A stretch of 64,000 nucleotides of DNA, taken from positions 1 through 64,000 of IMG/VR virus record IMGVR_UViG_3300045996_000876. One strand, 5' to 3'. This DNA is from a virus. The notes under the pieces are model-generated. The model did no database searches. It had not been told where the DNA came from and was given only the letters and a program-made list of their open reading frames with translations. Of the stretch, positions 21,631 to 29,095 are shown one piece after another. Numbering within the stretch: position 1 is the first letter of the stretch; each line of letters begins with the position of its first letter. Position numbers and translations under genes: made by a program.

Positions 21631-22308
21631 ATGCGACGCACCAAGGTCGGTCAGAAGTTCGCGGACGCCAAGGCTGTGCTGGAAGGAGTCCAGGATGCTG
21701 AGGCCAAAGCCAAGCGGGAGCGGGAACGGAAGGCAGATTGGGATGACGCCGATGACATGGCGTTGTACAAGAACAGCGTGGCGGCAGAAGCTCGGGACCG
21801 CTTGCTGAACAAGCTCGTTGGGCGGCTGCGGGTATGCCCCGTATGTAAGGAGGTCCGACCGGAGCGGCGGTCATGGCTCGTGAACCGATTGGCGACCAAG
21901 GCGATCTGCCGGGCGTGCTTTGACTCTATTAAGCGTGCGCCAGCCAGACAGGAAGCCTTGCTGGAGAAGCTGAGGGCTATTGCTGGTGCTTCACCGGTGG
22001 TGAGCCCGCCTATGTTTGAGCTGGTGAGCCGGTTCGTTGTGAAGGGGAGCGTGGTGAGCGATGTAAGAAGGCGGCTTGGCCTCAACCAGAGCCAGCTGGC
22101 GAGGATGATGGGGTGGTCGAATGTCTACCAGAAGTACATCGAAGAAGGGAGGGTGAAGACTGTCTCCAGGGAGGTCGCTACCAAGATGGGGATAGTTTTC
22201 TTTGAGCTTGGCGTGTTGTTCGAACGGTCGAATGGTGGTGATGGAGGGTTGATCGCTTCGATTCTCGCGGAACGGATTGAGATGCGTCAATCTGAGGTCA
22301 AAGAATAA
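21631..22308 (+). CDS. Zinc-finger and HTH DNA-binding protein, 225 aa
   Basis: RBS TAGGAGACTCAA. A charged helical N-terminus (about 1-60) is followed by CPVC (69-72) and CRAC (93-96), which together form a CxxC...CxxC zinc site. Then an XRE-type HTH appears at about 140-185 (DVRRRLGLNQSQLARMMGW...QKYIEEGR). First gene after hairpin element 1, so a good candidate for a late-gene regulator or for a DNA-recognition (terminase-like) factor. Confidence 0.72.
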   Translation: MRRTKVGQKFADAKAVLEGVQDAEAKAKRERERKADWDDADDMALYKNSVAAEARDRLLNKLVGRLRVCPVCKEVRPERRSWLVNRLATKAICRACFDSIKRAPARQEALLEKLRAIAGASPVVSPPMFELVSRFVVKGSVVSDVRRRLGLNQSQLARMMGWSNVYQKYIEEGRVKTVSREVATKMGIVFFELGVLFERSNGGDGGLIASILAERIEMRQSEVKE

Positions 22309-22336
22309 CTGGGAAACGATGGGTAGAAAATTCCGC

Positions 22337-22365
22337 TTGACTTGACGGTTGAGTAGAGCTAAGCT
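22337..22365 (+). promoter_or_regulatory. Candidate promoter before the terminase block
   Basis: TTGACT (22337-22342), 17 bases and TAAGCT (22360-22365). An overlapping TTGACG at 22342 is poorly spaced. The -10 box is imperfect. A terminator-like hairpin follows only 30 bases downstream. Confidence 0.5.
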
Positions 22366-22393
22366 TTCCTGGCGAAGCTGCTACCACGACACT

Positions 22394-22430
22394 AAGCTCC
22401 CGCTGCTGAGACTGAGGCAGTTGGGAGCTT
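22394..22430 (+). terminator. Intrinsic terminator or attenuator
   Basis: AAGCTCCC (22394-22401) pairs with GGGAGCTT (22423-22430), with an inner CTGC...GCAG stem, followed by TTGTT. It lies about 60 bases after the predicted start at the promoter 22337 and before the gene at 22483. It could end a short RNA or attenuate transcription into the late operon. Confidence 0.65.
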
Positions 22431-22482
22431 TTGTTATGTATGGACTGAACTATAGTTTGAGCTGTACCTGAGGTCACCAGAT

Positions 22483-23052
22483 GTGCCTGACAAACATGAC
22501 CCACTGACCGGAAAGTTCACGACGGCTGTTGACCCCACGGATGGTCAGGCAGGGTCCACTCCATTCCTCGCATCAGCCTTACAAGAGGCGGAGAAGGTGA
22601 TGGAGGAAACGCAGGAGCTAATTGCCCCAACTCCGCTGTCACCAGTAATCAATACCGCCACTGGGACCATCACCGAGCGAGGCAACAACGGTCGGTTCCT
22701 TCCCGGCTCCAAGCCATTACCCACAGCAATCCTAGCGTCCAAGAAGGCAGCCAAACACCGAGCAGTCTTGCTGGCCTCCGTCACGGCGGAGGATGTCCAA
22801 GAGGTAACACTGGCGCTGATCCAGAAGGCTAAGTCAGGCCACCTACCCGCCATTGTGGAGTTCTTCAACCGGACCGTCGGGAAGCCTTTGGAGGCAGACG
22901 TACTGGAACGGCTCTCCCTCCTGGAAGCTACGGTGAGGGCGGCTGCCAATGGACAAGAAGCAGGAGCGGGAGAGCAAACAACGGGAACTGGAGTGGAAGC
23001 GCTACCGTCAGGCGAAGGTCAAGTGGCGGCAAACGGTGAAACACGCGCGTAA
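22483..23052 (+). CDS. Candidate terminase small subunit (DUF5681-like), 189 aa
   Basis: GTG start. The segment NNGRFLPGSKPLP followed by helical AAKHRAVLLASVTAEDVQEV and LIQKAKSGHLPAIVEFFNRTVGKP resembles DUF5681-type proteins that precede terminase genes and are thought to be small terminase subunits. Termini are disordered and Gly/Thr-rich. Its position two genes before TerL fits. A direct TerS signature is not obvious. Confidence 0.55.
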   Translation: MPDKHDPLTGKFTTAVDPTDGQAGSTPFLASALQEAEKVMEETQELIAPTPLSPVINTATGTITERGNNGRFLPGSKPLPTAILASKKAAKHRAVLLASVTAEDVQEVTLALIQKAKSGHLPAIVEFFNRTVGKPLEADVLERLSLLEATVRAAANGQEAGAGEQTTGTGVEALPSGEGQVAANGETRA

Positions 23053-23086
23053 GTATCGAAAGACCCGACGTTCTGTGAGGTTCTGA
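22949..23086 (+). CDS. Possible nested small basic protein, 45 aa
   Basis: Reads in another frame through the disordered C-terminal codons of the preceding gene and stops as TGATG with the next gene. The product is extremely basic (KKQERESKQRELEWKRYRQ, then KYRKTRRSVRF). The clean stop-start overlap argues for real translation, but its composition could also be an artefact of the overlapping gene. It may bind DNA or RNA if real. Confidence 0.4.
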   Translation: MDKKQERESKQRELEWKRYRQAKVKWRQTVKHARKYRKTRRSVRF

Positions 23087-23271
23087 TGACCAAGCTACTC
23101 AACAACATAGCGGCTTTCTTCATGGCCATCGCTCAGGCGTTCTATAAGGCGGCTCCAAACAAGGGCGAGACCTATGGCACTGCGACGTTCAGCGACCTCC
23201 TATATATTGGGTTGGTCCTGTTCGCGGCTCTCTACGTCGTTGGCGTCACGGCTCTGGCCATCATCAAGTAA
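23086..23271 (+). CDS. Small membrane protein, 61 aa
   Basis: The ATG overlaps the preceding TGA. One clear transmembrane segment near the C-terminus (LLYIGLVLFAALYVVGVTAL) and a possible amphipathic helix before it. It could be a holin or antiholin, or a host-takeover membrane peptide; no endolysin is adjacent. Its last bases form the 5' acceptor strand of the tRNA-like element at 23268. Confidence 0.6.
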   Translation: MTKLLNNIAAFFMAIAQAFYKAAPNKGETYGTATFSDLLYIGLVLFAALYVVGVTALAIIK

Positions 23272-23369
23272 CGACCCTTGGCGGTGAAGCGGTTCGACTC
23301 CTGCCCCGACTTCTTGTGAGTTGGGTCCATGTAGGTATGGTAACGGGTTCAACTCCCGTAATCGTTACT
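23268..23369 (+). tRNA. Degenerate tRNA-like RNA (102 nt)
   Basis: GTAACGA (23268-23274) pairs perfectly with TCGTTAC (23362-23368). A T-arm ACGGG-TTCAACT-CCCGT lies at 23343-23359, but with two extra bases before the acceptor strand. Between are CTT-GGCGGTG-AAG (D-arm-like), an 8-bp stem CCCGACTT...GAGTTGGG (23305-23325) and CCAT...ATGG (23327-23340). No normal anticodon arm is present. It occupies most of the gap before the terminase gene and overlaps the preceding stop codon. Confidence 0.4.
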
Positions 23370-23385
23370 TGGCTGGTGGCTTGAG

Positions 23386-24867
23386 ATGGGGTACCTGGAG
23401 CGTATAGCCCAACTGGAGAAGCTGAACGCCCAAGCGCGTATCCTTGGACCCAATCCAACGACGGACCTGAGAGCTACGGCTGACCGCTTCCTGCGTCAGT
23501 TCCGAGCCATTGTCGGACTCGATAGCCTTGCTGGTCCATACGACCTTCTGTCGAAGCGTTGTAAGGCAATGACGCTCCATCCCAAGCAGCGTCTGCTGTG
23601 GGAGTGCTTGGCCCGCTTCGTCTGCGTGCCGGCTGGCCGCCGCTCGGGCAAGACAGAGCGAGCGAAGCGGAGGTTGATCCAGTGCGCTGTGGAGGAGCGG
23701 GAGTACGATGACGCGTGGTTCATCGCGTCTGCCCCTACGCTCCAGCAAGCCAAGCGTATCTTCTGGGCGGACTTACTGCGACTCGCTCCTCCGAAGCTCG
23801 TGACCAACATCTCCAAGTCTGGCGAGCCATCCATAACGTTCTACAACGGAGCGGAAGTAACTGTTATGGGCATGGAAGTACCGGAGCGTGCCGAAGGTCG
23901 GCCACTCAACGGTATCGTGCTCGATGAATACGGGAATATGAAGGAGCACGTCTGGACCAACCACGTGCGTCCCGCGTTGACAGACCGCCAGGGCTGGGCG
24001 ATGTTCACGGGAGTTCCCGAAGGTCGCAACCATTACTATGAGCTGTGTCAGGACGCGAAGCTAGACACGACGGGCCAATGGGCCCTGTTCACTTGGACCA
24101 CTGAGGAGGTTCTACCGCTCTATCTGGGAGCCGAAGAAGCGGCGGTTGAGTTAGCGTCCGCCCGCGCGTCGATGGATGACCTGACGTACGCCCAAGAGTA
24201 CCTGGCCAGCTTCGTTACGTTCGAAGGGCTGGCGTACTATACCTTTGGTGACCATAACGTCCGGGACTCGCTCCCCTATAGGCCTGAGTCCGACTTGATT
24301 GTATGCTTCGACTTCAACGTGGCTCCTGGCGTGGCTGTCTTCTGTCAAGACGGCGGGAACGGTCAGACCTACGCCATTGGCGAGGTCCACATACCGCGGA
24401 ACTCTAACACGCCGCGTGTGTGCCGAAAGATCGAGGAAATGTGGGGCAAACGACACAAAGGTCGTGTGTTGTGCTATGGGGACGCAACGGGCGGGAGCGG
24501 CGGCACCGCGAAGGTAGATGGCTCCGACTGGAGCTTGATCAAGCAGTACCTGAGGCCTGTGTTTGGCGACAAGCTCCGGTTCCGAGTGGACCAGAGCAAC
24601 CCGCTGGAGCGAGTGCGTGTCAACGCGGTCAACAGCCGGTGTAAGTCCGCTGATGGCCAAGTACGCTTGCTGGTCTCCAAGTCGGGATGTCCCAACCTGA
24701 TCAAAGACTTTGAAGGCGTGCGGGTCATCGAAGGGTCCGCTGGCGACATCGACAAAGACGCAGACCCAAAGCTGACCCACTTAACGGACGCCATCGGGTA
24801 TTACATAGAGAAATGTTTCCCAGTCCAGACCGGGTATATGACGCAACGACAGGAGCAGGTGATCTAA
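23386..24867 (+). CDS. Terminase large subunit (TerL), 493 aa
   Basis: Walker A AGRRSGKTE (83-91), Walker B GIVLDE (176-181) and a C-terminal RNase H-like nuclease with CFDFN near 307, YGDATGG near 367 and HLTDAIGYY near 472. It packages the genome into the prohead using ATP and cuts the DNA. No obvious strong RBS. Stop overlaps the next start (TAATG). Confidence 0.95.
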   Translation: MGYLERIAQLEKLNAQARILGPNPTTDLRATADRFLRQFRAIVGLDSLAGPYDLLSKRCKAMTLHPKQRLLWECLARFVCVPAGRRSGKTERAKRRLIQCAVEEREYDDAWFIASAPTLQQAKRIFWADLLRLAPPKLVTNISKSGEPSITFYNGAEVTVMGMEVPERAEGRPLNGIVLDEYGNMKEHVWTNHVRPALTDRQGWAMFTGVPEGRNHYYELCQDAKLDTTGQWALFTWTTEEVLPLYLGAEEAAVELASARASMDDLTYAQEYLASFVTFEGLAYYTFGDHNVRDSLPYRPESDLIVCFDFNVAPGVAVFCQDGGNGQTYAIGEVHIPRNSNTPRVCRKIEEMWGKRHKGRVLCYGDATGGSGGTAKVDGSDWSLIKQYLRPVFGDKLRFRVDQSNPLERVRVNAVNSRCKSADGQVRLLVSKSGCPNLIKDFEGVRVIEGSAGDIDKDADPKLTHLTDAIGYYIEKCFPVQTGYMTQRQEQVI

Positions 24868-25238
24868 TGGCCAAGCATCGCGTTAAGCTACACGATGGGG
24901 TTACAACCCTCTCCGACCGCGATATCACCTACATGGTGGACAAGGCGCTGAACGCGATTGGCCACGGCTTCTACGTCGTGATCTACAAGCAGGCTCAACG
25001 GCGCGGGCGACATTCATGGTGGATCCTCAATGGCTCGAATAGCAAGACCCTTTCCACCAGCGAGACCTACAGCAGCTACCGCAAATGCCTCAAGACTGCG
25101 GCTAAAGTCGCTGTGGCTCTCAATTGTAACCTCTACGTTCACGACCTCCGGGCAGAAGCTTGGGAGCGAGCCGGCAAGCGACGTTGGCGGGCCGGGAAGG
25201 GAACGCTGCTCATCAAACATGGTGTCGCAGTTAAGTGA
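24867..25238 (+). CDS. Hypothetical basic protein, 123 aa
   Basis: TAATG coupling to TerL. Alpha/beta N-terminal half, C-terminal basic stretch (AWERAGKRRWRAGKG). Not recognised. Its position between terminase and later morphogenesis genes suggests a packaging or head accessory role, but this is inference. Confidence 0.6.
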   Translation: MAKHRVKLHDGVTTLSDRDITYMVDKALNAIGHGFYVVIYKQAQRRGRHSWWILNGSNSKTLSTSETYSSYRKCLKTAAKVAVALNCNLYVHDLRAEAWERAGKRRWRAGKGTLLIKHGVAVK

Positions 25239-25339
25239 GGCCCAGGCCCACCAACGCTGCGTGACGCCGCTCGGAAGGCCAAGGGTACGCTGATGGCGCC
25301 GTCGTCTTTGCCTGCCGACAGGCTGCCTTGACCGTATCC

Positions 25340-25409
25340 GGAAGTGGTGAATGTGGAACTTCCCTCCGGGGTAGATTCGCCAGACCACGAAGTTTGGGTC
25401 ACCACTTCC
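25340..25409 (+). promoter_or_regulatory. Mutually exclusive hairpins in a 308-base gap
   Basis: GGAAGTGGTGA (25340-25350) pairs perfectly with TCACCACTTCC (25399-25409), but its first six bases can instead pair with ACTTCC at 25358-25363. The two folds cannot coexist, as in attenuators or riboswitches. The gap 25239-25546 otherwise shows no supported gene; an in-frame ATG at 25433 could give the next gene a longer N-terminus. Confidence 0.5.
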
Positions 25410-25546
25410 TGGCCCTATCAAGGGAGCAGGCAATGCGATCACCTTGGCTTGTTCTCATAGAGGAGCCATCAGGGCTGACGCGATCCCTCATCGAGCTAGC
25501 CTTGCTGGTCCACCCACGGCACCCCTTATTCTCTTGGAGACATACA

Positions 25547-25825
25547 ATGGGCGATAACGTCCAAGACCTCGTGCGCGACGTAATGAACAGCAAGTCTGCT
25601 CTGGAAGCGGAGCGGACCTCCATAGCGAAGGCGGAGGCGGATAAGGTCAACACCATCAGCCAGCTCAACGCCCAGTTGGAAGCTCGCATCAAGGCGCTGA
25701 CCGAAGCGAACGCCAAGCAGATGGATGCTCTGATCAAGTCGCTCAAGGAGCGGGAAGCGGCTCTGGAGACCCAAGCCAAGCTCCACGCGGAGCGGGTTGC
25801 GCAGCTGATGGCGGCTCTGAGCTAA
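25547..25825 (+). CDS. Coiled-coil protein, 92 aa
   Basis: Almost all residues belong to a charged heptad pattern (NAQLEARIKALTEANAKQM, then REAALETQAKLHAERVAQLM). RBS GGAGACATACA; an alternative start is ATG 25433 with GGGAGCAGGCA. Likely a structural or scaffold-like accessory; no family assigned. Confidence 0.6.
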   Translation: MGDNVQDLVRDVMNSKSALEAERTSIAKAEADKVNTISQLNAQLEARIKALTEANAKQMDALIKSLKEREAALETQAKLHAERVAQLMAALS

Positions 25826-25867
25826 GCTAAGCTGGAACTGACGGCGGGAACTGACCAAGAGGTAGCG

Positions 25868-26149
25868 ATGGACGCGAAAGCAGGCAACCAGGATGTGGTC
25901 GAATGGACTCGCATCACGCTGTACCTCACCTCTGGTCAGACCATCGAGCCGTTTTATGTTGAGGACGGAGCCCAGCTGAAGAAGGCTCAGGACGTTCTGG
26001 ACGACGCAGTTCCCGGTTGTATCTTCGGGTACCGCGCCCGCCCGCTCATCCAGACGGTCCGTATAGTCGTCAACCCACTCCACCTGACTTGTATTGATGC
26101 GGAGCGTTGCCCGCACCTGAAATACTATCCGAGTGAGCCCCAACCATAA
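25868..26149 (+). CDS. Hypothetical protein, 93 aa
   Basis: RBS AGAGGTAGCG. Alpha/beta with TRITLYLTSGQTIEPFYVED; one C-terminal pair of Cys and His (CIDAERCPHLKY). Function unknown. Confidence 0.55.
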   Translation: MDAKAGNQDVVEWTRITLYLTSGQTIEPFYVEDGAQLKKAQDVLDDAVPGCIFGYRARPLIQTVRIVVNPLHLTCIDAERCPHLKYYPSEPQP

Positions 26150-26159
26150 CGGAGACACG

Positions 26160-26426
26160 ATGCACTACCGTAACGGACGCGAAGCGAAGAATGGCGACAA
26201 GATTGTCCAGCTGGCGATGAATGGCTCAGTGGTCCAAGCGGTTGGTACGCTCATCAACGCCACGCCCGGGAACGATCACTGTAATGGTGAGATCATCATC
26301 ACCGGCAATAGCAACTACGGTCCGGCCATTATCGTCGGCGCATGCCTGTGCGACTGCCTTCACGTCGATGACCTGGCCGTGATCCTCACGGCGAATGGAT
26401 TGGGCAAACGTCCGTCCGGGAAGTAA
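26160..26426 (+). CDS. Hypothetical protein, 88 aa
   Basis: Start is the ATG after CGGAGACACG; upstream codons of the frame overlap the preceding gene. Beta-rich (KIVQLAMNGSVVQAVGTLINA) with a CLCDCLHVDD segment. It resembles small phage barrel proteins but is not identified. Confidence 0.55.
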   Translation: MHYRNGREAKNGDKIVQLAMNGSVVQAVGTLINATPGNDHCNGEIIITGNSNYGPAIIVGACLCDCLHVDDLAVILTANGLGKRPSGK

Positions 26427-26429
26427 GCC

Positions 26430-27236
26430 ATGACACCACAGCAGCGAATGAACGGGGAGATACTCGGGCGGCTCTTTGGTCTCACGCCGTCGGAGGAGAC
26501 GAAGCAGCTGTGGTTGGACTGGAAAGACGGGAGACCCTGGAACGTTACTGCGTGGTGTGCCGGTATCGACCTCACGGGCATCTCATGCGTCGGTCAGAAC
26601 ATGGCCCTGATCGCTCCGCGTACGGTCGTGTGGGCCAACCATACCCAGAACCAAGGTGCTCCCGTCTACTTCGCGGGCAAAGACGGCGTGCGACACGAGC
26701 GGAGGTTGGTCAAGAACGCGTACATGGGCGTCGATACGTGCGTATCCTTGCTGGACTCTCCGCTGCCCAAGACCGTCACGCCGTTCCGTCTGCCACCTAT
26801 GAACTTGGGTTGGGAGCGGTGTTTGCTCTTGGCGACCAATCGCTATAAGTGGGCAGGCTTGGAATGGGGCGGTGCTTGGCAGCCTTCCGCCCTACAGCTA
26901 GCGGGGTTGGGTGTCGAGTTCCCGCCCGATTGGAACCTGTTCCATTGGCGGACGTTCCCTGAGGGTGGCGACTCCGGAGCGACGATTGGCCCCATCATCG
27001 ATGGCGAGTTCTTGCTGGGGACGTTCTACTCCACGACAACTGCCGGACCGAACATGGGACGGCTCGCGAGTCGGGTGAACACCGCGATCATCAACGACCT
27101 TGGCGGCGATCCTAAGACAGACACTGCGGAGGTCTGGCAGCCCTATAGCGTGACTGACGTGAACCGCGACGGGATGACGGACTCTGTAGACATCAATGTT
27201 CTCGCGGCGAATTGGCAGAAGCAAACGAGACGCTGA
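26430..27236 (+). CDS. Trypsin-like serine protease fold with C-terminal dockerin-like module, 268 aa
   Basis: GDSG (180-183) with Ser182, His71 in VVWANHTQ and Asp102 in MGVDTC have the order of a chymotrypsin-type catalytic triad. A C-terminal DVNRDGMTDSVD...LAANW (243-262) is a calcium-binding EF-hand-like dockerin repeat. No signal peptide is visible. It may be a prohead or tail-processing protease or act on the host surface. A dockerin-like tail is unusual for a phage protein. Confidence 0.65.
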   Translation: MTPQQRMNGEILGRLFGLTPSEETKQLWLDWKDGRPWNVTAWCAGIDLTGISCVGQNMALIAPRTVVWANHTQNQGAPVYFAGKDGVRHERRLVKNAYMGVDTCVSLLDSPLPKTVTPFRLPPMNLGWERCLLLATNRYKWAGLEWGGAWQPSALQLAGLGVEFPPDWNLFHWRTFPEGGDSGATIGPIIDGEFLLGTFYSTTTAGPNMGRLASRVNTAIINDLGGDPKTDTAEVWQPYSVTDVNRDGMTDSVDINVLAANWQKQTRR

Positions 27237-27237
27237 G

Positions 27238-27393
27238 ATGTACGACTATAACAACTCAGATGACGACCGTACGGTTGGTTGCTTTGCGTTCGCTCTCTTT
27301 GCGACTGCGGTGTTCAGCGTCATTGGCGTTCTCCTGTACATCATCTACGGGCTGACCGTTCTGGTGAACAACTTCAAGGTGGTGGATCCATGA
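27238..27393 (+). CDS. Small membrane protein, 51 aa
   Basis: Start ATG right after the preceding stop (TGAGATG). One strong transmembrane helix (CFAFALFATAVFSVIGVLLY) after an acidic N-terminus. It is followed by two putative lipoproteins, so a holin-type or lysis-associated role is plausible. Confidence 0.6.
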   Translation: MYDYNNSDDDRTVGCFAFALFATAVFSVIGVLLYIIYGLTVLVNNFKVVDP

Positions 27394-28349
27394 ATCGTAT
27401 CGCACTTGCTATCGCACTGGCGACCGTTACGGCGGGCTGCGGCGGGTCATCCACCAAGGTCCGTGAGCTCGCTCCGGAAGTCCGGGCACAGACCCAGCTG
27501 ACCCGCGAGATGGTCAGCCTCATTCGCCAGCAACAGGGTACCATCGAGCGGCTCATGGAGTCTGCGCCGCGAGCCGATACCCGGGTCAGCGAAGCTATTG
27601 TGATCAACTCCGCCATGGAGAAGAAGATCATCCAGGCCCAACAGCATGAGCTCCCTGAGATGAACATCTCTCCTCCGCTCGCCACCGCGCTCCGGTCCGA
27701 TCTAGCCGATCAGCGGGTGATCCTCGATAACGCGAAAGAAGCCACCTCCGCGACTGCCTCCGCCGCAACCCAGGCCGCTAGCCAAAACGCCGCAGCGGAC
27801 GCGGTAGGGCAGCAAGCCGTGACAAAGGGTGAGCAGAACGAAGCAGCGGCGGAGAAGTCCGACAAAGCGGTACAAAAACTCCAGACGGAAAACGCGTCTC
27901 TGAAGGCGGAGGTCAAGAACGCCCAGAACAGCGACCTGTGGACGTGGTTCCTGATCTCTGGCGGCGCGATTACGTTCGGGCTGTTCCTGGCCTTTGCGAC
28001 GCCCATCAAGAAGTTCGGCTGGTATCTCGCCTTGCTGGGAGCGGTTGGCTGCTGCGTGACCTACTTCTTCATCACGGTGCTACAGTACCTCAAGTGGTTG
28101 ATCATCGCTTCGATCTTTGGCGTGGGCATCTACGGATTCCTGCGGCTGACCGGGGCGCTGAAGGCGACTGGCCAAGGCATTGAGGAGTTGAAGCATGACC
28201 CCGAAGCTCCGGATTCGCTGCTCCAGAAATATTTTGGCTCACACGGAACGGTCGGACGGTTCCACTGGCTCACGTCTGAAACGGAAGGTGTTATCAATTG
28301 GCTCCGTCGTAAGCTTGGCTCTGAGCCTGTTCGTACTGACAGCGTGTAG
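27390..28349 (+). CDS. Lipoprotein with coiled coil and C-terminal membrane helices (u-spanin-like candidate), 319 aa
   Basis: Signal peptide with lipobox-like TAGC (Cys17). Residues 25-170 are Ala/Gln/Glu-rich coiled coil. From about 175 there are three hydrophobic segments (TWFLISGGAITFGLFLAF, GWYLALLGAVGCCVTYFF, LIIASIFGVGIYGFL), then a soluble tail. An outer-membrane anchor at the N-terminus and an inner-membrane anchor at the C-terminus is the plan of a unimolecular spanin. The frame is open upstream in another gene; ATG 27390 is the only good start. Confidence 0.6.
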   Translation: MNRIALAIALATVTAGCGGSSTKVRELAPEVRAQTQLTREMVSLIRQQQGTIERLMESAPRADTRVSEAIVINSAMEKKIIQAQQHELPEMNISPPLATALRSDLADQRVILDNAKEATSATASAATQAASQNAAADAVGQQAVTKGEQNEAAAEKSDKAVQKLQTENASLKAEVKNAQNSDLWTWFLISGGAITFGLFLAFATPIKKFGWYLALLGAVGCCVTYFFITVLQYLKWLIIASIFGVGIYGFLRLTGALKATGQGIEELKHDPEAPDSLLQKYFGSHGTVGRFHWLTSETEGVINWLRRKLGSEPVRTDSV

Positions 28350-28524
28350 CGAGCTTGGGCTGGGCGGAAGTCCGATCATCTTCTTAGGGCGGGTAGCGGA
28401 AGGCAGCTTGTTTCCGGCTCCTCCCCGTCCCACCCAGGGCGATCCAGATGATGAAATGTCGCGGCTCTCCGACATCGAAGAGTTCTACCAAATCCGCAGG
28501 CGGTACGAAGGCCAAGAGAGGTAA
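28288..28524 (+). CDS. Small lipoprotein, o-spanin-like candidate, 78 aa
   Basis: The GTG after CGGAAG starts a short signal peptide (VVSLALSLFVLTAC) with lipobox LTAC, followed by a Pro-rich, charged mature part. It overlaps the 3' end of the 27390 gene in a different frame, as Rz1-type o-spanin genes often do. A longer start at 28195 is possible but would put the signal peptide inside the protein. Confidence 0.55.
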   Translation: MLSIGSVVSLALSLFVLTACSELGLGGSPIIFLGRVAEGSLFPAPPRPTQGDPDDEMSRLSDIEEFYQIRRRYEGQER

Positions 28525-28699
28525 GCGTGGCCGTCCACCTGCGTGCTCAGAAGAGTACCTTGAAGCGTTGTTAAGCTTTCGCGAGTTCTGTCAATCCAAG
28601 GGGTGGAAGTGGAAGGGGAGTCTGATACAAGCTATCAAAGCCTTTATGAAGGCACATCAACGTTCAACACCCTCTGTGAAGGAACCAGACGATGTCTAG
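28448..28699 (+). CDS. Basic protein with AT-hook-like motif, 83 aa
   Basis: Overlaps the preceding lipoprotein ORF by 77 bases. KRGKRGRPPA is AT-hook-like, followed by a helical domain (YLEALLSFREFCQSKGWKWKG). It may bind AT-rich DNA. The RBS is weak, so the true start is uncertain. Confidence 0.5.
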   Translation: MMKCRGSPTSKSSTKSAGGTKAKRGKRGRPPACSEEYLEALLSFREFCQSKGWKWKGSLIQAIKAFMKAHQRSTPSVKEPDDV

Positions 28700-29093
28700 C
28701 TCTTTGGGACAGCTCAACCTCGATGCGAGCGGGGTAACTGCCTTGGTCGGCGCTACAATGACAGCGACCGTCACTGCAATGGTCCTGTTCTTGAAGTTCC
28801 TGTGGCCCAAGCTTAGTGGAAAGCTCAAGGCCAATGGCGAATCGAGCGAGTCAAACATCATCCCCGGAGACCAGATCATAGAAGCCTTCAAGGAGTTCCG
28901 GACGAAGCACCACCAGCTTCGGAACCGGGTTCAACGGCTCAACATGCGTATGGAATTAGCCGCCCAAGAACAACTCCACCAGAAAGCTCGCCAGGATGAG
29001 CAGGACCGGACGCTCAAAGAGCTATCCGAGACAATGACAGACGTACGGGACCGCGTGATCAAACTTTGTGCCGCCAACGGCGTGAAAGACTAG
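28692..29093 (+). CDS. N-terminal membrane anchor plus coiled coil, 133 aa
   Basis: Residues 12-40 form a transmembrane segment (VTALVGATMTATVTAMVLFL); the rest is charged coiled coil (QLRNRVQRLNMRMELAAQEQ). This is the topology of i-spanins and of some small phage membrane proteins. It sits between the lipoproteins and the portal gene. Confidence 0.6.
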   Translation: MSSSLGQLNLDASGVTALVGATMTATVTAMVLFLKFLWPKLSGKLKANGESSESNIIPGDQIIEAFKEFRTKHHQLRNRVQRLNMRMELAAQEQLHQKARQDEQDRTLKELSETMTDVRDRVIKLCAANGVKD

Positions 29094-29095
29094 TT

